DNA of 23,054 nucleotides from positions 1-23,054 of the IMG/VR virus record IMGVR_UViG_3300047386_000206; one strand, given 5' to 3'. The notes under the pieces are model-generated. The model was not told the DNA's origin, did not search any database, and saw nothing but the letters and a program-made list of their open reading frames with translations. The position numbers and the translations under genes were made by a program. Positions 8,114 through 13,275 of the stretch are shown in pieces. Position 1 is the first letter of the stretch. The number at the start of each line of letters is the position of its first letter. The stretch comes from a virus.

Positions 8114-8819
8114 CACGATACGCCCACGGGTTACACCCCAGCAAAAGAAAGCGCTGGATTTCCTGCGCAACAAAGAGCGGCGTATTTTAGTTATAGGTGA
8201 TTTGCATTGCCCATTTGAGAAGGAAGGATATTTTGAGTTTTGCCTTGAGACCTACGATAAGTACGCGTGCAATCAAGTTATATTCATAGGCGATTTAATC
8301 GACTCGCACGCCACCAGCAGGCACGAAACAGACCCGGATGGGGAAAGCGCAAGGACGGAGCTAGAGCGCGCAATTGAAGACCTTCAAAAATGGCGCATAG
8401 CTTTTCCGGTGGCTGATTGCATAATCGGAAACCATGACCGGGTTGTAATGCGCAGGGCATTCAGTTCATCCATTCCAAGCGTTTGGATTAAATCGTTCAA
8501 TGAAGTGTTGGGCACGTCATGGAACTGGACAGAGCGCGTAGAATATAATGGCGTGCAATACGTGCATGGTGAAGGCGGCACCGCACGCACAAAGGCAAAG
8601 AACGACCTGCAAAGCACGGTTCAAGGTCATATACATACGCAGGCTTACGTCGAACATTTTTGCGGCAACAGAAGCCGCATATGGGCCATGCAGGTGGGTT
8701 GCGGCCTCGACCGCGAAACGTACGCGGCTGCATATGCCAAGCACTACAAAAAGCAGGCGATTGGATGCGGCGTAGTAATCGGAGGGCATACGGCTATTAA
8801 TTGTTTGATGCCGCTTTAA
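8106..8819 (+). CDS. Calcineurin-like metallophosphoesterase
   Basis: 237 aa. It shows the full set of metallophosphoesterase motifs in order: GDLH (31-34), GDLID (62-66), GNHD (108-111), a His at 154 in HGE and GHIH (174-177). These bind two metal ions and hydrolyse phosphoesters; the substrate is unknown. It overlaps the endolysin by 8 bases and lies before a holin-like gene. Related enzymes in other phages are annotated as DNA, nucleotide or protein phosphatases. Placement within the lysis cassette may be simply transcriptional. Confidence 0.92.
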   Translation: MINTIRPRVTPQQKKALDFLRNKERRILVIGDLHCPFEKEGYFEFCLETYDKYACNQVIFIGDLIDSHATSRHETDPDGESARTELERAIEDLQKWRIAFPVADCIIGNHDRVVMRRAFSSSIPSVWIKSFNEVLGTSWNWTERVEYNGVQYVHGEGGTARTKAKNDLQSTVQGHIHTQAYVEHFCGNRSRIWAMQVGCGLDRETYAAAYAKHYKKQAIGCGVVIGGHTAINCLMPL

Positions 8820-8842
8820 TACCTTGCATAAAAATTTACATC

Positions 8843-9028
8843 ATGGGAGAATTGTTACAGACTTATTGGGCCGAGGTTGTTTTGGCGCTTATGGCATTCG
8901 TGAAGGTGATTGTGAACCTTACACCAACGGAAGCAGATAATAAGGTATTCGGCTGGCTTGACACGCTTATTAATGCTATTGTAAACGACAGGCGTAAAGA
9001 ACGCAGAGAAGCGAAAAAAAATGACTAA
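8843..9028 (+). CDS. Holin-like small membrane protein
   Basis: 61 aa from ATG 8843; an in-frame TTG at 8801 inside the phosphoesterase gene would add 14 residues but is less likely. Residues about 8-25 (YWAEVVLALMAFVKVIVN) form a probable membrane segment, followed by LTPTEADNKVFGWLDTLIN, a motif I recall in small phage proteins near lysis genes, and a strongly basic tail (RRKERREAKK). This layout fits a one-span holin or pinholin, or an early-secreted regulator of lysis. The gene is last in the late transcript; a terminator follows at 9079. Confidence 0.65.
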   Translation: MGELLQTYWAEVVLALMAFVKVIVNLTPTEADNKVFGWLDTLINAIVNDRRKERREAKKND

Positions 9029-9078
9029 CTTCGTCGCTAGGGTTGTTTCCTAGTTTGTTTCATAGAGTTGATTTAAAG

Positions 9079-9104
9079 AGCCTCCAAACGTGGGGGCTTT
9101 TTTT
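9079..9104 (+). terminator. Rho-independent terminator of late operon
   Basis: AGCCTCC (9079-9085), loop AAACGT, GGGGGCT (9092-9098), with one G-T wobble, followed by a T-tract to 9104. Flanking A and T bases can lengthen the stem. It separates the lysis genes from the early promoter. Confidence 0.85.
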
Positions 9105-9133
9105 GTGCCCAATAAAAAAAAAGTACGAAAAAG

Positions 9134-9164
9134 CTTGCGTAACGAAATAAGTTGCGTATCTTTG
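9134..9164 (+). promoter_or_regulatory. Bacteroidota-type early promoter
   Basis: CTTG (9134-9137), exactly 19 bases, then TATCTTTG (9157-9164), matching the Bacteroidota -33/-7 consensus (TTTG-N19-TAnnTTTG). Transcription should begin near 9170, upstream of the first early gene at 9196. A poly-A-rich stretch precedes the -33 box. Confidence 0.8.
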
Positions 9165-9175
9165 ACTCAGTCAAA
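9161..9175. promoter_or_regulatory. Perfect palindrome overlapping -7 box, possible operator
   Basis: TTTGACTCAGTCAAA is a perfect 7-bp inverted repeat about a single central C. It overlaps the TTTG of the -7 box and the predicted start site, so a bound dimeric repressor would block transcription. The phage encodes a small HTH protein (11003-11227) that could be the ligand, but this is not shown. Confidence 0.5.
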
Positions 9176-9195
9176 CAAACAAAAAAACATAAATC

Positions 9196-9369
9196 ATGAC
9201 TTTCGAAATTCAAATTGACCAGCAAGCAACAGACCAAGCAGTAAAATTATTAAGCGAGCGCGGTTTTTCTTTTATGTGCGGCACGGCTGAACACAACGAC
9301 GACACTGTTATTTATTTGTACGGTCTTATCGGTGATGTTTATGCAGCGGAAAAACTTTTGAAACTCTGA
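9196..9369 (+). CDS. First early gene, unknown 57-aa protein
   Basis: 57 aa, the first gene after the early promoter. ATG 9196 lies in an A-rich leader. The sequence reads as a compact alpha/beta protein (TFEIQIDQQATDQAVKLLSE, then GFSFMCG, a DDTVIYLYGL strand and the AAEKLLK helix). No family recognised. Its immediate-early position and a hairpin with T-tract just after it suggest it is made at higher level than the genes that follow; a host-takeover role is possible but only inferred. Confidence 0.65.
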   Translation: MTFEIQIDQQATDQAVKLLSERGFSFMCGTAEHNDDTVIYLYGLIGDVYAAEKLLKL

Positions 9370-9390
9370 GCAAATAACATTATTAAAAAC

Positions 9391-9413
9391 GCCCTACGGG
9401 GCTTTATTTTTTT
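9391..9413 (+). terminator. Hairpin with UACG tetraloop and T-tract (attenuator-like)
   Basis: GCCC (9391-9394), loop TACG, GGGC (9399-9402), then TTTATTTTTTT. The loop is a C(UACG)G tetraloop, which makes a short stem unusually stable. It probably stops part of transcription after the first early gene. Confidence 0.6.
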
Positions 9414-9416
9414 ACC

Positions 9417-9518
9417 ATGTGGCGCGAAGGATACGACTACCCCAGCGACGACGACGAGCAAGAAGACGACTTTTTCGAACGCGCTGACCACGATTACGAA
9501 CAACTAAACGATAAGTAA
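9417..9518 (+). CDS. Very acidic 33-aa peptide
   Basis: 33 aa from ATG 9417, directly after the hairpin at 9391. About half of its residues are Asp or Glu (SDDDEQEDDFFERADHDYEQ in the middle), with several aromatics. It ends one base before the next ATG. It may be a DNA-mimic-like or protein-binding peptide, but that is speculation; a chance frame cannot be excluded because of its size. Its spacing to the next gene favours coding. Confidence 0.45.
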   Translation: MWREGYDYPSDDDEQEDDFFERADHDYEQLNDK

Positions 9519-9519
9519 C

Positions 9520-9756
9520 ATGAAACAAGAAGTACACGTACTGCAATACGGCGAAGGCTTAATACAAGAAATGCCCAACGGCCATTGCAATTGGTTTTTT
9601 AGACCAACAGACAAGCGCGGCAATATTTCAAACGCGCAAGCAAGATTAAAAGCAGGTAAAACAGTAAGCAAGCACAGCGCGATAACCAACATGCAAGCGG
9701 CTTCACGTTGGGCAGGTTTTAGCGGTGCAACAAATAAATCTTGGAGCAATGACTAA
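9520..9756 (+). CDS. Unknown 78-aa early protein
   Basis: 78 aa; starts one base after the preceding stop. It is basic and Trp/Asn-rich, with an N-terminal VHVLQYGEGLIQEMPNG beta part and a C-terminal helix with ITNMQAASRWAGFSGAT. No membrane segment, cysteine cluster or enzyme motif is seen. I do not recognise a family. It sits in a run of small early genes linked by overlaps. Confidence 0.7.
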   Translation: MKQEVHVLQYGEGLIQEMPNGHCNWFFRPTDKRGNISNAQARLKAGKTVSKHSAITNMQAASRWAGFSGATNKSWSND

Positions 9757-9907
9757 AATGATGAAACCTATTTGCGTGCGCTCTAGCGTACAAGTAACAG
9801 CCCCGCAGTCATTCAACCAATGGCAGCAAGAACTAGCCGAGGAACGCGAATTTCTGCGCCTGATTGACAAAATGAAGATGCACCTAAAGCAAAACCGAGA
9901 ACGATGA
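9749..9907 (+). CDS. Unknown 52-aa early protein
   Basis: 52 aa from ATG 9749, overlapping the preceding gene by 8 bases; ATGs at 9758 and 9761 are alternatives. Residues 24-52 form a highly charged helix (FNQWQQELAEEREFLRLID and following), possibly a coiled coil. The stop is overlapped by the next start (ATGA at 9904-9907). Function unknown. Confidence 0.6.
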   Translation: MTKMMKPICVRSSVQVTAPQSFNQWQQELAEEREFLRLIDKMKMHLKQNRER

Positions 9908-10278
9908 ACAACACCGATGAATTACGGGCGCTTTCCGCTAAGTACGATATGCACCCGGACCACTTCCACAAAGACCCACGCGGCTTTGTCATTATGACGC
10001 GCAGAGGCGTTGAACACTTACAGGCTAAAATAAAGGCCGAGGTTCGATTTTCTACCGTGCCCGAATGGTCAGATACCAAAGAAGGAAAATACTGCGTTAA
10101 AGCCTACGCAAAATGCGAAATAGGCAAGGTGGAGACCTTTGGCGAGGCGAGCAAATCAAACAACCGCAACGCGTACCCGATTGCCATGGCGGAAAAACGC
10201 GCTTTATCGCGTGCAATATTAAAACTCGCAGGCTTCTACACCGCCGGCGTTTATGGCGAAGACGAAATCGATGAATAA
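9904..10278 (+). CDS. Possible single-strand annealing protein (Rad52-like?)
   Basis: 124 aa. The central and C-terminal part has a beta strand pair (EGKYCVKAYAKCEIGKVETFG), a short loop EASKSNN, and then a helix AYPIAMAEKRALSRAILKLAG. This strand-loop-helix pattern with AEKRA-x5-LK resembles the part of Rad52-fold annealing proteins where the helix begins KA...A+++ALR, and I recall similar phage proteins next to SSB genes. Here the SSB-like gene is two genes downstream, as in recombination modules. The assignment is tentative: the protein is shorter than most annealing proteins. The start overlaps the previous stop (ATGA). Confidence 0.5.
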   Translation: MNNTDELRALSAKYDMHPDHFHKDPRGFVIMTRRGVEHLQAKIKAEVRFSTVPEWSDTKEGKYCVKAYAKCEIGKVETFGEASKSNNRNAYPIAMAEKRALSRAILKLAGFYTAGVYGEDEIDE

Positions 10279-10549
10279 CCTCGACGAATTCTTCGACAGC
10301 GTAGAGGCTGACCAAGCCGCACACGTGGAAGACATCAAAGATTATGCTTTACACCTGCTAAGCACGTCGACAATGAAGGACGACGACGACGGGCTAGAGG
10401 ACGAAATTATAGACACCAACCCAACGCCAAGCCGCTGGCGTGAGATATTCGAGCGGCTACGATTAAACCAGTTGCGGGCAATCGATTTGCCCAACTGCTC
10501 ACAAACAGAATTCACTAAATCTTATAAAAAACATGGAATTGATAATTGA
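10271..10549 (+). CDS. Unknown acidic 92-aa protein
   Basis: 92 aa from ATG 10271, overlapping the preceding stop by 8 bases; an upstream in-frame start at 10253 is also possible. An N-terminal acidic helical part (MNNLDEFFDSVEADQA) and a DDDDGLEDE linker are followed by a C-terminal RWREIFERLRLNQLRAIDLP helix. It lies between the annealing-protein candidate and the SSB-like gene. No family recognised; it may work with one of these neighbours. Confidence 0.65.
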   Translation: MNNLDEFFDSVEADQAAHVEDIKDYALHLLSTSTMKDDDDGLEDEIIDTNPTPSRWREIFERLRLNQLRAIDLPNCSQTEFTKSYKKHGIDN

Positions 10550-10874
10550 AGGAGTGATTAAGCGCGTTTGCAAACCGATGGAATTCGAAAGCGGATTTCG
10601 TAAATGCGAAGTACACGTAGAAATAGAGGACGGAAAATATCCGCAAACGTTAGCGCTGGAGTTTCTCAAAAACGACGTGGACGAAGCTGTTGCATTGCCT
10701 GAAGGCAAGAAAATAAAAGCAAGGTGCAACGTACGCGGCAGCGAATGGCAAAAGGACGACACGCAGCCGATGCGCGTGTTTATGAGCCTTGTGCCGTGGA
10801 AGTACGAAATCATTGAAGGCGAGCCAGCACCAACCCAACAACCTGCACAAGATGGCGCAAATTTCCCTTTCTGA
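10533..10874 (+). CDS. SSB-like OB-fold protein (DUF3127-like)
   Basis: 113 aa, overlapping the previous gene by 17 bases. It resembles DUF3127, an OB-fold family seen in Bacteroidota: an N-terminal strand MELIIEGVIK, FRKCEVHVEIEDGKYPQTLALEF, then GKKIKARCNVRGSEW. The C-terminal tail is flexible (PAPTQQPAQDGA) and ends NFPF, similar to the hydrophobic tip by which SSB proteins recruit partners. It probably coats single-stranded phage DNA during replication and recombination. Binding has not been shown for this copy. Confidence 0.75.
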   Translation: MELIIEGVIKRVCKPMEFESGFRKCEVHVEIEDGKYPQTLALEFLKNDVDEAVALPEGKKIKARCNVRGSEWQKDDTQPMRVFMSLVPWKYEIIEGEPAPTQQPAQDGANFPF

Positions 10875-11028
10875 TGTGCGGTATATCGTTAGGCTGCCAA
10901 AGTTAAATACGCGCGTTGCGTTTGAGAATTACGGCAGCTTTGAACGGTACGTTGAAGACTTGCGAATTAAACAGATAAAGCATGAAATCCAAATTGAATA
11001 CAATGAAACTGAAAGCGTATATAATTAA
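10852..11028 (+). CDS. Unknown 58-aa protein
   Basis: 58 aa from ATG 10852, overlapping the end of the SSB-like gene by 23 bases. A short beta/alpha chain with RVAFENYGSFERYVEDLR and a charged C-terminus. An upstream in-frame start at 10789 would lie entirely within the SSB-like gene and is less likely. The following HTH gene overlaps it by 26 or 47 bases depending on start. No function can be assigned. Confidence 0.55.
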   Translation: MAQISLSDVRYIVRLPKLNTRVAFENYGSFERYVEDLRIKQIKHEIQIEYNETESVYN

Positions 11029-11227
11029 ACACTTCGAAGGCTTGGACGATTGCGCCGAAAGGTTAGGCGTATCACGCCGGACGGTTGAAAATTACATTTA
11101 CAGCAATCCAACCGGGATATTGAAACACAGCGGCCAGTTAATGCAAATGGATGGCGTTGACCCGTTCGAATTGTTTGACGTGGTAGCGGAGAACGTGGAG
11201 CAAATCAACCAAAAACAAAAAGCATGA
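11003..11227 (+). CDS. Small helix-turn-helix DNA-binding protein
   Basis: 74 aa from ATG 11003; an in-frame ATG at 10982 would add 7 residues. Residues 14-33 (LDDCAERLGVSRRTVENYIY) form a typical HTH with GVS at the turn, as in Cro/CI-like or other phage regulators. The rest is short, with an acidic helical tail (FELFDVVAENVEQINQ). It is the only clear small regulator in the genome and a candidate ligand for the palindrome at 9161-9175. No integrase is present, so it is more likely an early-late switch or autoregulator than a lysogeny repressor. Confidence 0.75.
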   Translation: MKLKAYIIKHFEGLDDCAERLGVSRRTVENYIYSNPTGILKHSGQLMQMDGVDPFELFDVVAENVEQINQKQKA

Positions 11228-11670
11228 AACACGTTTTTAAATATTGCAATGATTCTAGTTTAGATAGTTACGTTGCAAAGGCCTTATTGCGCGCAGTTTT
11301 GGAGGATGCTTTTTTAGACATTTTCAAAAAACTTGAAACAGATAAAAACGCTGCTGACAATTACGGCGAATTGATTGAAGAGATAAAACTTAAAATGCCA
11401 GAAAAACAAAACTCCTATTATGATGAAAATGAAATTATAAAAAAACCACAAATGCAAGGCGCGCCATTTTTGAAGGCTTTAGAAATGGCAAAATTATTGT
11501 TGATTGAAATACAATCGAGTTATAATAAAGTTGACCCGGCTTGGACTGAAAAAGAACCATATGAATTATGGCTACAAGCGACGACGCACCCAATGAGCAA
11601 TGACGCAAACAAGTTTTTGCACTATATGAAAACCTACATAATTGAAAATTCAGATGATTCAGTTTCATAA
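11224..11670 (+). CDS. Unknown AT-rich 148-aa protein
   Basis: 148 aa, starting at ATGA overlap with the HTH gene. It is mostly helical, with Lys/Glu-rich segments (EEIKLKMPEKQNSYYDENE) and a C-terminal PYELWLQATTHPMSNDANK. Base composition is visibly more AT-rich than the neighbouring genes, with codons such as AAA, AAT, TTA and ATA dominating; this suggests recent acquisition. No family recognised. Its position inside a run of essential-looking replication genes makes it a candidate moron or counter-defence gene, by inference only. Confidence 0.7.
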   Translation: MKHVFKYCNDSSLDSYVAKALLRAVLEDAFLDIFKKLETDKNAADNYGELIEEIKLKMPEKQNSYYDENEIIKKPQMQGAPFLKALEMAKLLLIEIQSSYNKVDPAWTEKEPYELWLQATTHPMSNDANKFLHYMKTYIIENSDDSVS

Positions 11671-12040
11671 CGGATGGGAGCACGATTTAAAAGTCGGTCA
11701 AGACGGTGAAAGCGAATTCAGCAACCTGCTTCGCAAAAACCGACCATTTTACACCGTCGAATGTAAACGCGATATGCGCGTACATGAAACAGGTAATTTG
11801 TTTATTGAAGTCGAGAGCCGAGGCAATGCGAGCGGCATAGAACACACGCAGGCGGATTATTGGGCATTCATGACGCACGATAAAAAAGTTAGTATTGTCG
11901 TAGACCGTGACACCCTGCAAAAGGTTTTAAATGCGCATGAAGGCGATAAAGTCAAAGGCGGCGACGATATGACCAGTAAAGGTTATTTGATACAAGCCAA
12001 ACAGCTTATTAGCTCAATCCTGCACTACGTTGAAGCGTAA
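11654..12040 (+). CDS. PD-(D/E)XK-like nuclease
   Basis: 128 aa from ATG 11654 (a TTG at 11642 is possible), overlapping the previous gene by 17 bases. The pattern GE (18-19), ECKRD (36-40, giving E-x-K), GNLFIEVESRG (48-57) and GIEHTQADYWAFM (61-73) is one I recall in phage PD-(D/E)XK-superfamily nucleases and Holliday-junction-resolvase-like proteins. Expected role: nicking or resolving replication and recombination intermediates. The acidic residue before the ExK motif is not obvious, so activity is uncertain. Confidence 0.65.
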   Translation: MIQFHNGWEHDLKVGQDGESEFSNLLRKNRPFYTVECKRDMRVHETGNLFIEVESRGNASGIEHTQADYWAFMTHDKKVSIVVDRDTLQKVLNAHEGDKVKGGDDMTSKGYLIQAKQLISSILHYVEA

Positions 12041-12773
12041 AGGCATATATATCCCACTGGAATTGTGGAATCTTGGCGAGTTGCACCCAAATGAGCGGGT
12101 ACTGCTTGCCGAGGTTGCCAGCTTCGAGGATAAAAATAAACCATGCTTTGCAGGAAACGAACACTTTGCCGAGCTGCTCAACGTATCAACGGCCACGGCC
12201 AGGGGCTACATTTCCAAACTTGTAAACGCTGGTTTTCTTGTTCGAGAGGGTGACAGATACAACAGACGACTGCGTAGATTAGCGCAAACGAGTGCGCAAA
12301 ATAGCGCAGACGAGTGCGTAGATTCACGCAGACGAGTGCGTAAATCCGCGCAAACGAGTGCGCAGAATTCAGCACATACTATAACAACTACTATATCAAC
12401 TACTAATACATCTACTAATAGTGCGAAAGTGTTGAATGTTGTTTTGCCTTTTCAATCAGAAAAATTCGAAACAGCTTGGAACGAATGGAAAGAGTACAAA
12501 CAAACAGACCACAGATTTAAATATAAATCGCCCAAAACCGAACAAAGGGCACTAATCAAACTCCAAAATGAACACACTGACGAAAACGACGCAATCGACG
12601 CAATTCATACAGCAATTGCAAACGGCTGGAAAGGCTTGGTATTTAACTCATCCAAAGGCGGGCGAGCTAACACCCGGCGAGCGAATAACCTTGAAAGAGA
12701 TGTCAACCGCGAAAAGCTTGCAGAATTTGCAAGAACTGGACGTATCACGCCTGACGCTGCAAACGTGTTTTGA
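12030..12773 (+). CDS. Replication initiator with HTH, iterons within gene
   Basis: 247 aa, starting at TTG 12030, which overlaps the preceding gene by 11 bases; no closer ATG keeps the N-terminal domain. Residues 1-75 form a winged-HTH-like domain (ELHPNERVLLAEVASFED; then FAELLNVSTATARGYISKLV). Residues 80-135 are a low-complexity linker that coincides with the DNA repeats at 12271-12363. Residues 143-205 form a C-terminal domain with WNEWKEYKQ, YKSPKTEQRALIKL and AIANGWKGLVF, common at the end of phage replication initiation proteins. The layout resembles lambda O, where the origin lies within the initiator gene. It probably binds its own gene and recruits host helicase. Confidence 0.75.
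   Translation: MKRKGIYIPLELWNLGELHPNERVLLAEVASFEDKNKPCFAGNEHFAELLNVSTATARGYISKLVNAGFLVREGDRYNRRLRRLAQTSAQNSADECVDSRRRVRKSAQTSAQNSAHTITTTISTTNTSTNSAKVLNVVLPFQSEKFETAWNEWKEYKQTDHRFKYKSPKTEQRALIKLQNEHTDENDAIDAIHTAIANGWKGLVFNSSKGGRANTRRANNLERDVNREKLAEFARTGRITPDAANVF
12260..12369. repeat. Iteron array, 22-bp units made of alternating 11-bp half-sites
   Basis: Four units of 22 bp begin at 12282, 12304, 12326 and 12348, with core ACGAGTGCG; a diverged unit begins at 12260. Each unit is GCGCA-N6-TGCGC (or ACGCA-N6-TGCGT), and the 6-base gap recurs between units. Nine 5-bp half-sites therefore occur every 11 bp from 12271 to 12363 in alternating orientation. As 22 is not a multiple of 3, conservation is at DNA level, not protein level. 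Likely the replication origin. Confidence 0.8.
12370..12420. other. AT-rich stretch next to iterons, possible DNA unwinding element
   Basis: About 50 bases of high AT content right after the iterons, with three short repeats: CAACTACTA (12385-12393), TCAACTACTAAT (12396-12407) and ATCTACTAAT (12410-12419). It encodes the Thr/Ser-rich linker TITTTISTTNTSTNS. Iterons followed by an AT-rich tract is the usual origin layout. Confidence 0.55.
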
Positions 12774-13275
12774 AGGCACGAACGTTCGCACGGCTTTAGT
12801 TTGCGACGAAGCACCTACACGGGCGGCACTTATCGGGATGCTCAGCCGATGCGTTAAATTCATCGATGCGAATAAGACGCTTACAGAACCCGAACACATT
12901 GCAATGACCGTGAACGAGCTTGTACAGCAATTCCCAACGTTTACGCTTGAAGATTGGCGCTTGTGTCTGTACATGATGGCTAAAGAAAGCTTTGGGCCGT
13001 ACTACGAGCGGCTAAAATTGGCGCAGTTCGTCGATTGCTTCACCAAATACGACCAATTAAAGCAACCGGTGATTCAAACGATACGCGAAAACGAACGCAA
13101 AGACGCCGAGCGGATGCAACAGGAAGCAATGAGGCATTTACAGCCCGAATACGCCACGCAAATTAACCCGGTGGCATCGAGGGTTCACCCAGCCGATTGG
13201 ATGGCAGGAGAAGACCGCTTAACGTACACAGAGCGCGAAGAGATGCAGAACCGACAGAAGCAAAGCAACAAATGA
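12700..13275 (+). CDS. Unknown replication-associated protein (helicase-loader position)
   Basis: 191 aa from ATG 12700. An ATG at 12568 would give 235 aa with a 206-base overlap on the initiator; the true start could also be a TTG at 12718 or 12727. The middle (LTEPEHIAMTVNELVQQF, then LEDWRLCLYMMAKESFGPYY) follows a pattern I recall in Bacteroidota phage and mobile-element proteins of unknown function (possibly DUF6633-like). The C-terminal part is a charged helix (IRENERKDAERMQQEAMRHL). Its place directly after the initiator is where many phages keep a helicase loader. No ATP-binding motif is seen, so the role is uncertain. Confidence 0.7.
   Translation: MSTAKSLQNLQELDVSRLTLQTCFEGTNVRTALVCDEAPTRAALIGMLSRCVKFIDANKTLTEPEHIAMTVNELVQQFPTFTLEDWRLCLYMMAKESFGPYYERLKLAQFVDCFTKYDQLKQPVIQTIRENERKDAERMQQEAMRHLQPEYATQINPVASRVHPADWMAGEDRLTYTEREEMQNRQKQSNK

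Larger units (their letters stand above)
9029..9195. other. Noncoding late-early boundary
   Basis: 167 bases without a gene, holding the late terminator (9079-9104), an A-rich stretch (9112-9133), the early promoter (9134-9164), the palindrome (9161-9175) and an A-rich leader before the ATG at 9196. It is the longest noncoding stretch of the genome and its main control region. Confidence 0.8.

Noticed and set aside
8548-8775. 75-aa plus-strand frame inside the phosphoesterase gene
   Set aside because: Basic, low-complexity sequence with no motif and no conserved look; a shadow of the enzyme frame.
11003-11227. Lysogeny repressor
   Set aside because: Only a bare HTH with a short tail, no peptidase or dimer domain, no integrase and no divergent promoter; better as an early regulator.
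12260-12369. CRISPR-like array
   Set aside because: The 22-bp units are contiguous with no unique spacers and lie inside a coding gene; iterons fit better.
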